Origin: Streptomyces albipurpureus
GTDB taxonomy: Bacteria > Actinomycetota > Actinomycetes > Streptomycetales > Streptomycetaceae
Direction of reading: 5' to 3'
NCBI RefSeq assembly: GCF_023701525.1
Contig: NZ_JAMQAW010000051.1
Span: 1 to 64,000 of the forward strand
Length of the DNA stretch: 64,000 bases
The notes below the pieces were generated by a model. The model was not told the origin of the DNA. It did no database searches and was given only the letters and a program-made list of their open reading frames with translations. Shown piece after piece: positions 1 to 8,297 of this stretch. Positions within the stretch are counted from its first letter, which is position 1; every line of letters starts with the position of its first letter. The position numbers and the translations under genes were made by a program.

Positions 1-83
1 ATACGCCCTGAGACGTTTCTCGGCCTTCTTTCGGACCTGGGGCCCTCCCGTAGTCCCCGGCGGGACGGCCCTGGGGAACACAC

Positions 84-136
84 GCCCCGGGCCCGGGACG
101 AGAGGGCTTGACGCCATCTCGTCCCGGGCCCGGGGC
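84..136 (-). terminator. Strong hairpin downstream of nusB
   Basis: A perfect 20-bp stem (84-103 pairs with 117-136) lies 20 bp beyond the nusB stop on the minus strand. It is the likely end of the efp-nusB transcript. The stem is almost entirely G and C and no T run follows, which is usual for Streptomyces terminators. Bases 1-83 show no gene; in Streptomyces the next gene in this direction is normally bldD, which would lie outside the window. Confidence 0.8.
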
Positions 137-155
137 GGCCTGCCTCCGACGCCGC

Positions 156-584
156 TCAGTCGCGGCGCAGATTCGGCTTGAGTTCCTTGAATCGACCCAG
201 AAGCCCGTTCACGAACGAAGGGGACTCATCGGTGGAGAACTCCTTGGCGAGTTCCACCGCCTCGTCGATCACCACCGCGTCGGGGGTCCCGTCCACCCAC
301 ACCAGTTCATAGGCGCCGAGGCGAATGATGTTCCGGTCGACGACCGGCATCCGATCCAGCTCCCAGTCCACGGCGTACGTGGCGATGAGCTCGTCGATGC
401 GGTCCGCGTATTCGGCGTACCCCTCGACCAGTTCCATCGTGTACTCGGTGACCGGTGGCTGCCGGGTGTCGGTCCGCGCGTGCCGAATCCAGTCGGCGAG
501 GACCGTCTGCACGGACGCCCCGCGCTGGTCGGCCTCGAACAGGATCTGGAAGGCGCGCTTGCGGGCCTTATTGCGGGCGGCCAC
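156..584 (-). CDS. nusB: Transcription antitermination factor NusB
   Basis: The 142-residue product is a full-length all-helical NusB. With S10 (NusE) this protein binds boxA RNA and promotes antitermination of rRNA transcription. The N-terminus (MAARNKARKRAFQILFEAD) has the basic helix typical of the family, and the C-terminal stretch SFVNGLLGRF is the conserved final helix. The gene starts 2 bp after the efp stop, so it is almost certainly co-transcribed with efp and both supply core translation and transcription functions. Length and ATG start fit the family and nothing looks damaged. Confidence 0.95.
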   Translation of the reverse strand: MAARNKARKRAFQILFEADQRGASVQTVLADWIRHARTDTRQPPVTEYTMELVEGYAEYADRIDELIATYAVDWELDRMPVVDRNIIRLGAYELVWVDGTPDAVVIDEAVELAKEFSTDESPSFVNGLLGRFKELKPNLRRD

Positions 585-586
585 GG

Positions 587-1153
587 TTAGCTGTTCACCC
601 GGCTGAGGTAGTCGCCGGAGCGGGTGTCGACCTTGATCTTCTCACCCGTCGTGATGAACAGCGGGACCTGGACGGTGTAGCCGGTCTCCAGGGTCGCGGG
701 CTTGGTGCCACCGGTGGAGCGGTCGCCCTGGACACCGGGCTCGGTCTCCTTGATGACGAGCTCGACGGCGGCGGGAAGCTCGACGTAGAGCACCTCGCCC
801 TCGTGGGTCGCGACGGTGGCCTCGAAGCCCTCGATCAGGAAGTTGGCCGAGTCGCCGACGGCGGCACGGGAGACATGCAGCTGGTCGTAGGTCTGCATGT
901 CCATGAAGACGAAGTAGTCGCCGTCCATGTACGAGAACTGCATATCGCGGCGGTCGACGGTGGCCGTCTCGACCTTCACGCCGGCGTTGAACGTCTTGTC
1001 GACGATCTTGCCGGAGAGCACGTTCTTGAGCTTGGTGCGCACAAAGGCCGGGCCCTTGCCGGGCTTGACGTGCTGGAACTCGACGACGGACCAGAGCTGG
1101 CCGTTGTCGAGCTTGAGCACCATGCCGTTCTTGAGGTCGTTCGTGGAAGCCAC
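587..1153 (-). CDS. efp: Translation elongation factor P
   Basis: The 188-residue product has the EF-P layout: an N-terminal KOW-like domain with the exposed loop KPGKGPAF (residues 30-37, tip lysine K33), followed by two OB-fold domains. EF-P binds between the P and E sites of the ribosome and rescues stalling at consecutive prolines. No modification enzyme of the EpmA/EpmB or EarP kind is seen nearby; an unmodified or differently modified tip lysine is typical of actinobacteria. Proline-rich proteins encoded nearby (for example 2443-3393) are plausible clients. The gene lies directly upstream of nusB. Confidence 0.96.
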   Translation of the reverse strand: MASTNDLKNGMVLKLDNGQLWSVVEFQHVKPGKGPAFVRTKLKNVLSGKIVDKTFNAGVKVETATVDRRDMQFSYMDGDYFVFMDMQTYDQLHVSRAAVGDSANFLIEGFEATVATHEGEVLYVELPAAVELVIKETEPGVQGDRSTGGTKPATLETGYTVQVPLFITTGEKIKVDTRSGDYLSRVNS

Positions 1154-1203
1154 GGTTGCGGAATCTCCTGGACTGACGCTGGTGGACGACCGCGAGGCGC
1201 GCG

Positions 1204-2319
1204 CTAGAGCGCGAGCAGCTCCTTGGTCGTGATGGTGAGTAGCTCGGGTCCGCCGTCCGCCTCCTGGCGCACGACGAGCGTGTCATCGATCCGGACACCG
1301 CCCCGGCCCGGAAGGTGGACCCCCGGTTCGACGGTGACCGGCACACAAGCGTCCAGTTTACCCATGGCCACAGGAGTCAACTGCGGGTCCTCGTCGATTT
1401 CGAGGCCCACCCCGTGCCCAGTCAGGGGTGCGAGGCCCTCACCATGCCCCGCCGCGGCCAGAATCTGGCGGGCGGCACGGTCCACGTCACGGCACGCGGC
1501 ACCGGGCACCAGCGCTTCCCTGGCACCGCGCTGAGCGGCGAAGACCAGGTCGTAGAGCTCGATCTGCCAGTCCGCGGGGGAGGTGCCGATCACAAAGGTA
1601 CGGCCGATCTCGCAGCGGTAGCCGCGGTAGTCCGCTCCCACGCACACCGACAGGAAATCACCCTCCTCCACCCGGCGGTCGGTGGGGCGGTGCCCTCGGC
1701 GTCCGGAGTTGGGTCCGGTGGCCACCGAGGTGGGAAAGGCCGGCCCGTCGGCCCCGTGGTCGATGAGGCGGCGCTCCAGCTCCAGGGCGAGATGCCGTTC
1801 GGTGCGGCCCACGAGAATGGACTCCAGCAGCTCGCCCAGTGCCTGGTCGGTGATCTCGGCGGCGATGCGCAGGGAGGCGATCTCCTCCTCGTCCTTCACG
1901 ATCCGCTGCTGTTCCACGGCGAAGCCGAGGTCGGCGAGGTCGAGCCGGGGCGCCACCGAGCCGATCGCACGGTGACGGGCGACGGTGAGGTGGTGCTCCT
2001 CGACGGCCAGGCAGTCGATGTGCGCGGCCCGTGCCAGCTCCGCGGCCGCGACGGCGGGATCGCCTCCCGACGTGGGCAGGACGGTGAGTCTGAGCTGTTC
2101 GTCGGGCCGGCCGTCGGAAGCGGCCCCGAGCGGGGTGCGGGGGCAGAGCAGGATGTCCTCGGTGGGCCCGATGAGCAGGACGGCACCCGCGGGCGTGCTG
2201 CCGGCGAGATAGCGCACGTTCGCGGGCCTGGAGATGAGGGCCCCATTGCTTCCGCTGGCCGCACAACGATCACGCAGCCGGTTACGCCGGACCTCATGCA
2301 CCCCAGACGCCTCTGCCAT
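1204..2319 (-). CDS. Divergent M24 family aminopeptidase P-like protein
   Basis: The 371-residue protein has a creatinase-like N-terminal domain and a C-terminal pita-bread (M24) domain, the architecture of Xaa-Pro aminopeptidases. Catalytic-site histidines are present in GHRPTDR (H210) and TGHGVGLEID (H302), and one ligand glutamate in TVEPG (E331). The other metal positions differ from the canonical pattern: C226 replaces the first Asp (VCVGADYRGY), E237 the second (CEIGRTF), and D345 the last Glu (RIDDT). The fold is clear but activity and metal are uncertain. It sits just upstream of efp, a common actinobacterial arrangement. A proline-specific exopeptidase is the likeliest role; a non-catalytic relative is possible. 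Confidence 0.8.
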   Translation of the reverse strand: MAEASGVHEVRRNRLRDRCAASGSNGALISRPANVRYLAGSTPAGAVLLIGPTEDILLCPRTPLGAASDGRPDEQLRLTVLPTSGGDPAVAAAELARAAHIDCLAVEEHHLTVARHRAIGSVAPRLDLADLGFAVEQQRIVKDEEEIASLRIAAEITDQALGELLESILVGRTERHLALELERRLIDHGADGPAFPTSVATGPNSGRRGHRPTDRRVEEGDFLSVCVGADYRGYRCEIGRTFVIGTSPADWQIELYDLVFAAQRGAREALVPGAACRDVDRAARQILAAAGHGEGLAPLTGHGVGLEIDEDPQLTPVAMGKLDACVPVTVEPGVHLPGRGGVRIDDTLVVRQEADGGPELLTITTKELLAL

Positions 2320-2442
2320 ATCCCGAGCGTACGACCGACCAGCCGTACCGGCCCGGCCAGCGCGTCCGACCGTGGGGGACGCGCTGAGGGAGTGCGGCTC
2401 ATTCGCCCCAGGCGCCCCGGGCGGGCAGGTCCCCTGAGCGGA

Positions 2443-3393
2443 CTACCAACTGGGTGGGCTGGCGATCGCCCGGGCCAGGACCTCGTCCAGCGCTCGGGCC
2501 GTGGTCTCCACGTCGTACTTGGAGTTGTCGATGATCGGTAGGCCCGAGCCGTACCACCCCGCCATCCGGCCGTGGATGGTCGCTACCTCTTCGTCCGAGA
2601 GACGGCGATTGCCACTGCGCTCGGCATTCCGCTCCAGCACGATCTCCAGGCCGGGGAGGAGCACCACGGGGAGCAGTCCGGGCCCGACATGCCGCTTCCA
2701 GCCGCCGAGACCCACCACCGGGCGGTCCGGGAAGACGGCGTCGTCAAGGATGCAGGAGATGCCGTTGGCCAGGAAGTTGCGCGCTGCGAAGCCACAGGTG
2801 CGGCGGGCCAGCCGATACTGCGCCTCGGAGTGGTCGTTCCAGCCGGACTGGGGGTCGGCGAACCCCGAGCAGACCCATTCGCGCACATCATCGAGGCTGA
2901 TGTGCGCGGTGGGCACCCGGCGCCTGGTGGCCCAGTGTCGGGCGACGGTCGTCTTACCGGCCCCGGCGGGACCGATCAGCAGGACGGCGAGCGTCGCCGC
3001 GCCCGTACCGCTGTCCGCGGGGGGCGGGGAGGGGAGGTGGACGGGACCTCCGGGGGGCAGTTGGACATGTCCGGTCGCATCCGGCCGGGGCTGTGCGCTC
3101 GGGGGCGGCGGTGCTCCCCAACCGGGCACGGGATGATGCCCGCCATGCCCCGGCGGTGGCCCGCCCGGGATGGGAGGAGCCGGCGCGGTCAGCGGTGGCG
3201 GCGGGCCCTGGGGAGGCGGGGGGCCCATGGGCGGGGGCGGGCCCTGGGGAGGCACCGGCACCCCGGAGTGGGTCCCGGGATACGGCCCCGGACGCTGGGC
3301 GTGGTGCGGCTGTCCGTCCGCGGCACCCGATGCTTCCGATCCACGCCCCGCTCCATGGGGCGGCGGCAGCGGAGCTCCCACTGCGTACTGCAT
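2443..3393 (-). CDS. P-loop kinase-like ATP-binding protein with proline-rich N-terminus
   Basis: The 316-residue protein has two parts. Residues 1-130 are low complexity and rich in Pro, Gly and His, with runs such as GPPPPMGPPPPQGPPPP, and are probably disordered. Residues 135-316 form a P-loop domain with Walker A GPAGAGKT (141-148), a following D-x-R region (SLDDVREW), and a C-terminal layout resembling small nucleoside- or sugar-kinase folds or zeta-type ATPases. I chose ATG 3393 (MQYAVG) because GGAG precedes it by 9 bp; an in-frame ATG at 3450 lacks a ribosome site. The substrate is unknown. Polyproline runs would need EF-P, encoded two genes downstream. Confidence 0.75.
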   Translation of the reverse strand: MQYAVGAPLPPPHGAGRGSEASGAADGQPHHAQRPGPYPGTHSGVPVPPQGPPPPMGPPPPQGPPPPLTAPAPPIPGGPPPGHGGHHPVPGWGAPPPPSAQPRPDATGHVQLPPGGPVHLPSPPPADSGTGAATLAVLLIGPAGAGKTTVARHWATRRRVPTAHISLDDVREWVCSGFADPQSGWNDHSEAQYRLARRTCGFAARNFLANGISCILDDAVFPDRPVVGLGGWKRHVGPGLLPVVLLPGLEIVLERNAERSGNRRLSDEEVATIHGRMAGWYGSGLPIIDNSKYDVETTARALDEVLARAIASPPSW

Positions 3394-3515
3394 CCGGTGC
3401 CACTCCGTCTCGTCTGACTGACGCTGGTCGGACAGCGACTTCGCTGCCATGCCATCGAACGGTACCCCCCGGCCGTCGTAGGGAAAACGGCCGGGGACGC
3501 CACGAAGTGCCCTGA

Positions 3516-3956
3516 TCAGCCGGCGAGTTCCTCGGCAAGTGCGCGCAGTGCGAGACGGTATGACCCGATTCCAAAGCCCGCGATCGTCCCGCTGGCGACG
3601 GCCGCGACCACCGATGTGTGCCGAAACACCTCACGGGTGTACGGATTGGAGATGTGCACCTCGATCAGGGGAGCGGTCCGCTGCGCTGCGGCATCGCGCA
3701 TTCCGTAGGAGTAGTGGGTGAAGGCGCCGGGGTTCAGCACCACCGGAAGCGACTCGTCCGCGGCCTCGTGGAGCCAGCGGATCAGTTCGCCCTCGTCATT
3801 GGTCTCCCGCACATCGACGTCAAGGCCCAGCTCCTTGCCGAGCGCCTGGCAGGTCTCCACCAGACCGGCGTAGGAAGTGGCGCCGTAGACATCGGGCTCA
3901 CGGGAGCCAAGGCGCCCCAGGTTGGGGCCGTTGAGGACCAGGACTCGACGGGTCAC
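3516..3956 (-). CDS. aroQ: Type II 3-dehydroquinate dehydratase
   Basis: The 146-residue protein is a compact type II dehydroquinase, which dehydrates 3-dehydroquinate to 3-dehydroshikimate (step 3 of the shikimate pathway) as a dodecamer. Diagnostic motifs are VLNGPNLGRLGSREPDVYG near the N-terminus (with the catalytic Tyr), VLNPGAFTHYS in the middle, and EVHISNPYTREVFRHTS with the catalytic His. The GTG start overlaps the aroB stop as GTGA, so translation is coupled to aroB. A much longer in-frame reading upstream overlaps aroB and is not used. Confidence 0.96.
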   Translation of the reverse strand: MTRRVLVLNGPNLGRLGSREPDVYGATSYAGLVETCQALGKELGLDVDVRETNDEGELIRWLHEAADESLPVVLNPGAFTHYSYGMRDAAAQRTAPLIEVHISNPYTREVFRHTSVVAAVASGTIAGFGIGSYRLALRALAEELAG

Positions 3957-5047
3957 GCGGACACCTCCCCGTAGGCGGCCATCAGCACGGCGGGGTCCGG
4001 GCCCTCCAGGACGGTCGGCTTGGCCAGGCCGTCCAGCACGATGAACCGCAGCAGACTGCCCCGGGACTTCTTGTCCACCTTCATGGTCTCCAGCAGCTGG
4101 GGCCACTGGTCGCCGCGGTAGGTCAGCGGCAGCCCGACGGACTCCAGCACCGCCCGGTGCCGATCCGCGGTGGCATCGTCGAGCCGACCCGCGAGCCGAC
4201 CCAACTCGGCGGCGAAGACCATGCCGACCGAGACCGCCGCGCCATGGCGCCACTTGTAGCGTTCGTTCTTCTCGATGGCGTGGGCGAGGGTGTGCCCGTA
4301 GTTCAGGATCTCGCGCCGACCGGACTCCTTGAGATCGCCGGAGACCACCTCGGCCTTGACCCGGATCGAACGCTCGATCAACTCGGCCGTGTGCTGACCC
4401 TCCGGGGTGCGGGCCGCAGCCGGGTCGGCCTCGATCAGATCGAGGATCACCGGGTCGGCGATGAAGCCCGCCTTGATGATCTCGGCCAGACCGCTGACGT
4501 AGTCGTGCACCGGCAGTGAGTCGAGGGCGGCAAGGTCGCACAGCACCCCGGCCGGCGGGTGGAAGGCGCCCACCAGGTTCTTGCCCTCGGCGGTGTTGAT
4601 ACCGGTCTTCCCGCCGACCGCCGCGTCCACCATGCCGAGAACGGTCGTGGGCACGGCGATCCAGCGCACTCCCCGCAGCCAACTCGCCGCCACGAACCCG
4701 GCGAGGTCGGTGGTCGCGCCGCCGCCCACGCCGATGATGACATCGCTGCGGGTGAACCCGGACTGCCCCAGGGCCTTCCAGCAGTACGCGGCGACCTCCG
4801 CGGTCTTCGCCTCCTCGGCGTTGGGCACCTGGATCGCGATGGCCTCATAGCCCTGCGCGGCCAGATCCTCGCGGATGGCCTCACCGGTGCCGGCGAGCGC
4901 CTCCGGATGCAGTACGGCCACCCGCCTGCCGCTGGCTCCGATCAGACCGGGCAGCTCATCGAGCAGCTGGCGGCCCACCAGCACCTCGTAGGGATCGGTG
5001 CCCGCCGAACCACCGACCTGGATACGGGTCACTGACTGATCGGTCAT
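3953..5047 (-). CDS. aroB: 3-dehydroquinate synthase
   Basis: The 364-residue protein converts DAHP to 3-dehydroquinate using NAD+ and a divalent metal (step 2 of the shikimate pathway). Family motifs include IGVGGGATTDLAGFVAASWLRG (nucleotide-binding region), PTTVLGMVDAAVGGKTGIN, and the metal-ligand region ILNYGHTLAHAIE. The start MTDQSVTRI at 5047 overlaps the aroK stop by 4 bp (ATGA), so the longer in-frame extension into aroK is rejected. It belongs to the overlapped chain aroC-aroK-aroB-aroQ. Confidence 0.97.
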   Translation of the reverse strand: MTDQSVTRIQVGGSAGTDPYEVLVGRQLLDELPGLIGASGRRVAVLHPEALAGTGEAIREDLAAQGYEAIAIQVPNAEEAKTAEVAAYCWKALGQSGFTRSDVIIGVGGGATTDLAGFVAASWLRGVRWIAVPTTVLGMVDAAVGGKTGINTAEGKNLVGAFHPPAGVLCDLAALDSLPVHDYVSGLAEIIKAGFIADPVILDLIEADPAAARTPEGQHTAELIERSIRVKAEVVSGDLKESGRREILNYGHTLAHAIEKNERYKWRHGAAVSVGMVFAAELGRLAGRLDDATADRHRAVLESVGLPLTYRGDQWPQLLETMKVDKKSRGSLLRFIVLDGLAKPTVLEGPDPAVLMAAYGEVSA

Positions 5048-5577
5048 GCGTCCTTCAGCTCCAAAGCGTCGAGGACCGCCTGGGCGACCTCTTCGGGGGT
5101 GCGTTCGTCGGTGGCCACGACCACCCGGGCCACCTCGGTGTAGAGGGGACGGCGGGCGTCCATCAGTTCCCGCCACTGACGGCGTGGATTGACGGCGAGC
5201 AGCGGTCGGGCCTGGTTGAGGCCGACCCGCCGGACCGCTTCCTCCGCCTCCAACGAGAGATAGACCACCGGAAGGCCGGCCAGTAGCTCCCGGGTGGCGT
5301 CATCGAGGATGGCACCGCCACCGAGGGCGAGCACTCCGCGGTGCCCGACGACGGCTTCCCGCACCGCCGCGCGCTCCAGCTCACGGAAGTACGGCTCACC
5401 GGCGTCGATGAAGATGTCGGCGATCTCCCGGCCCTCAACGGCGACGATATCGGCGTCGGTGTCCCGATAGGGCACGTCGAGCCGCTGCGCGAGCAGCTCA
5501 CCGACCGTGGACTTCCCCGAGCCCATGGGCCCGACGAGGACGATCAGCGGGCCGCCCGCCGTGGGTGCGCTGTTCAC
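5044..5577 (-). CDS. aroK: Shikimate kinase
   Basis: The 177-residue protein phosphorylates shikimate with ATP. Walker A is GPMGSGKST (residues 16-24), the shikimate-binding DTD motif follows (YRDTDADIV), then FRELE and the glycine-rich GGGAILDD motif. The GTG start overlaps the aroC stop by 4 bp (GTGA) and its own stop overlaps aroB. It is full length with all key motifs intact. Confidence 0.96.
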   Translation of the reverse strand: MNSAPTAGGPLIVLVGPMGSGKSTVGELLAQRLDVPYRDTDADIVAVEGREIADIFIDAGEPYFRELERAAVREAVVGHRGVLALGGGAILDDATRELLAGLPVVYLSLEAEEAVRRVGLNQARPLLAVNPRRQWRELMDARRPLYTEVARVVVATDERTPEEVAQAVLDALELKDA

Positions 5578-6758
5578 CGGATGCGCAGATTGTCGAGGTA
5601 GCCGCGGACATTGCGACGGGTCTCCGTCACGCTGTCGCCGCCGAACTTCTCCGCGACCGTGTCCGCGAGCACCAGGGCGACCATCGCCTCGGCGACGATG
5701 CCGGCGGCGGGCACGGCGGCCACGTCGGAGCGCTGGTGGTGAGCGGCGGCGGCCTCGCCGGTGGCGATGTCCACGGTGGCCAGCGCCCGGGGCACGGTGG
5801 CGATCGGCTTCATCGCCGCGCGTACCCGCAGCAGCTCACCGGTGGACATGCCGCCCTCGGTACCGCCCGAGTGGCCGGAGGTGCGGCGCAGCCCCTGGTC
5901 GGTCTTGACGATCTCGTCATGAGCCTGGGAGCCGGGCACCCGGGCCAGTTCGAAGCCATCGCCGAGTTCCACGCCCTTGATCGCCTGGATGCCCATCAGG
6001 GCGCTCGCCAAGCGGGCGTCGAGCCGTCGGTCCCAGTGGACGTGCGAACCCAGGCCGACCGGGACTCCGTAGGCGAGCACCTCGACGATGCCACCGAGGG
6101 TGTCGCCGTCCTTGTGGGCCTGGTCGACCTCGGCCACCATCGCCTTGCTGGCGTCGGCGTCCAGGCAGCGAACGGGGTCCGCGTCGAGTCGCTCCACATC
6201 CGCCGGTACCGGGTAGACGCCCAGGGGCGCCTTGGCCTTACCGAACTCCACGACGTGGGAGACGATCTCGATCCCGGCGGTCTCCTTGAGGTAGGAGCGG
6301 GCCACCGCGCCGAGCGCGACCCTGGCCGCGGTCTCCCGGGCGCTGGCGCGCTCCAGGATGGGCCGAGCGTCCTCGAGTCCGTACTTCTGCATCCCGGCGA
6401 GGTCGGCATGCCCGGGCCGGGGCCGGGTCAGGGGAGCGTTGCGGGCGAGTGAGGCCAGCTCGTCGAGGTCGACGGGGTCGGCCGCCATGACCTTCTCCCA
6501 CTTCGGCCACTCGCTGTTGCCCACCAGGATCGCCACCGGGGACCCCATGGTCAGCCCGTGGCGTACGCCGCCGAGGAAGGTGACCTCGTCCCGCTCGAAC
6601 TTCATGCGCGCGCCGCGGCCGTAGCCGAGCCGCCGCCTGGCGAGGTGGTCGGCCACCAACTCCGTCGTGACCGGTACGCCGGCGGGAAGACCCTCCAGCG
6701 TTGCCACCAGTGCGGGTCCATGGGACTCGCCGGCCGTCAGCCAACGCAACCTGCTCAA
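5574..6758 (-). CDS. aroC: Chorismate synthase
   Basis: The 394-residue protein makes chorismate from EPSP using reduced FMN, the last step of the shikimate pathway. The signature GESHGPALVATLEGLPAG lies at the N-terminus, RRLGYGRGARM follows, and RTSGHSGGTEGGMSTGE (FMN and substrate binding) is in the C-terminal half. The start is a TTG at 6758 (product begins MSRLRWLTAGES) preceded by GGAG; the upstream in-frame reading is out of family. It leads the four-gene aro chain, and the shared product feeds pabB, encoded elsewhere in this window. Confidence 0.96.
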   Translation of the reverse strand: MSRLRWLTAGESHGPALVATLEGLPAGVPVTTELVADHLARRRLGYGRGARMKFERDEVTFLGGVRHGLTMGSPVAILVGNSEWPKWEKVMAADPVDLDELASLARNAPLTRPRPGHADLAGMQKYGLEDARPILERASARETAARVALGAVARSYLKETAGIEIVSHVVEFGKAKAPLGVYPVPADVERLDADPVRCLDADASKAMVAEVDQAHKDGDTLGGIVEVLAYGVPVGLGSHVHWDRRLDARLASALMGIQAIKGVELGDGFELARVPGSQAHDEIVKTDQGLRRTSGHSGGTEGGMSTGELLRVRAAMKPIATVPRALATVDIATGEAAAAHHQRSDVAAVPAAGIVAEAMVALVLADTVAEKFGGDSVTETRRNVRGYLDNLRIR

Positions 6759-7077
6759 CGGTGCTCCTCTTGCTCGCGCCTGGAACTGCGACGGCGCGGC
6801 CGGGTGCGCGGCCCTGGCCCGCCGCGTCCGATCCTCCCACGTCCGCGGCGGTGGCCCTGCGACGGTCCAGCAATCGGACGGGTGAGCGAGCGGTGGTCGG
6901 CCCCGTGGACCGCCGGGGCAGGGCCGGGAGAGCGGTAGGCCGGCGAGGTGGCGAGGGGCCCGCACGGCGCCGCATGGGCGGGGCGTGGCAACCAACCGTC
7001 AGCGCGAGAATCCCCCGGTGGCCTCGGCGGGCACGGCCGCTGGAGCAGCCCGCGCCCCTCAGCAGACACAGCCGTTT
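6759..7077. other. Intergenic stretch upstream of aroC, no gene recognised
   Basis: These 319 bp separate aroC from the small membrane-protein gene upstream. Readings in several frames are open because of high GC, but none has a ribosome site plus a recognisable sequence. The aroC promoter probably lies here; I could not single out clear -35 and -10 hexamers. Confidence 0.4.
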
Positions 7078-7368
7078 TCAGCGCTGCCCGGACTCCGCAT
7101 CGCGCTGCGGGGCGTAGGACCCGGGGAAGTCAGCCCCGGACGGCCCCTGCTCCGGGCGGGATGGGGCCTGGGCGCCCGGATGGTCCGCGCCGCTGCCCCG
7201 GGTACCGGGCGCGGCGGCGAGGGGGTGTCCGCTTGCGGACCCTCCGCCGCTGGCCATGCGCCGCTGCTCGATCCTGTCCTTGATCCAGATGGCCCAGCGC
7301 ACCGCGAAGATCAGCAGGACCAGGCAGAGCAGCGGGATCTCCATCCAGTCCGGGAGGAAGGCGACCAC
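7078..7368 (-). CDS. Small single-pass membrane protein, function unknown
   Basis: The 96-residue product has one strong hydrophobic segment (about residues 11-28, PLLCLVLLIFAVRWAIW) followed by a basic KDRIEQRR stretch and a Gly/Pro-rich polar tail of about 55 residues. By the positive-inside rule the tail is probably cytoplasmic. The GTG start is inferred; the ribosome site is weak. It lies between aroE and aroC in the same orientation, and an uncharacterised gene at this place is usual in Streptomyces. No catalytic motif is visible. Confidence 0.6.
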   Translation of the reverse strand: MVAFLPDWMEIPLLCLVLLIFAVRWAIWIKDRIEQRRMASGGGSASGHPLAAAPGTRGSGADHPGAQAPSRPEQGPSGADFPGSYAPQRDAESGQR

Positions 7369-7469
7369 CCCGTCGAGACCTTGCTGACGATCCCCGCCTG
7401 CGGTTGCCCCAGGTCACCGGAGTTCACGCACTACTCCCCCGCCACAGAAAACCCAGAATGCGGGAGATC

Positions 7470-8297
7470 CTAGCGTTTTTCGATCATTCGTTCGCCTGCG
7501 ATTCTCATGGCCTCCAGCGGCCCTGGGCGCCCGGTCATCTGCTCGACCTGGAGTACGGCTTGGTGGACCAGGAGGTCCAACCCACCGACCACGGCTCCGC
7601 CCCGGGCGGACCAGGCCGCCGCGAGATTCGTGGGCCACGGCTCGTACAGCACATCGAAGAGGGTTCCCGGCCGCTCGGGTACCTCGGCGGCGAGCGCATC
7701 GGTCGCTCCGGCCGGTGTGGTGGCGATGACCAGCGGGGATCGCAGCGCCTCGGCGGCGCGGTCCCAGCCCGCGGTCCGCACCTCCACACCGAGCCGCTTG
7801 CCCCAGCCCCGCATTTCCACCGCCCGGTCCTCGCTGCGGACATAGGCGCTGATGGGTCCGGTGCAGATCCGGGCGAGCGCGGCGAGCGCCGATGACGCGG
7901 TCGCGCCCGCACCGAGTACGGCAGCGGACTCGACCGTCTCCACGCCCCGCTCCCGCAGTGCCGCGACCATGCCGGGGATATCGGTGTTGTCACCGGTCTT
8001 GCGGCCGTCATCGGTGAACACCACGGTGTTGACGGCCTCGACCGATGCCGCGGTGTCACTGATCTCGTCGAGCAGGGGGAGGATCGCCCGCTTCAACGGC
8101 ATGGTGAGCGACAGCCCGGCCCATGAGCCGTCGAGTCCCGAGACAAAACCGGGGAGTGCGGCCTCGTCCACCTCGAACCGGTCGTACGACCAGTGGTCGA
8201 GGCCCAGTTCCGCATAGGCGGCGCGGTGCAGCACCGGGGAGAGGGAGTGGGCGATCGGCGATCCAAGGACCGCCGCCCGCCTGCTGGTCGCACTCAC
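7470..8297 (-). CDS. aroE: Shikimate dehydrogenase
   Basis: The 275-residue protein reduces 3-dehydroshikimate to shikimate with NADPH. The N-terminal substrate site is GSPIAHSLSPVLHRAAY, the catalytic Lys is in LSLTMPLKRAILPLLD, and the NADPH fold starts at AVLGAGATASSALAAL. The GTG start at 8297 shares one base with the mltG stop (TAGTG), so it is translationally coupled to mltG. It is separated by one small gene from the aroC-K-B-Q chain, which together gives five shikimate enzymes within 5 kb. Confidence 0.94.
   Translation of the reverse strand: MSATSRRAAVLGSPIAHSLSPVLHRAAYAELGLDHWSYDRFEVDEAALPGFVSGLDGSWAGLSLTMPLKRAILPLLDEISDTAASVEAVNTVVFTDDGRKTGDNTDIPGMVAALRERGVETVESAAVLGAGATASSALAALARICTGPISAYVRSEDRAVEMRGWGKRLGVEVRTAGWDRAAEALRSPLVIATTPAGATDALAAEVPERPGTLFDVLYEPWPTNLAAAWSARGGAVVGGLDLLVHQAVLQVEQMTGRPGPLEAMRIAGERMIEKR

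Noticed and set aside
455..1207. Long plus-strand open frame opposite efp
   Set aside because: It is the mirror of efp and nusB codon bias; the product is Gly/Val/Asp/Leu-rich without family features, while efp is certain.
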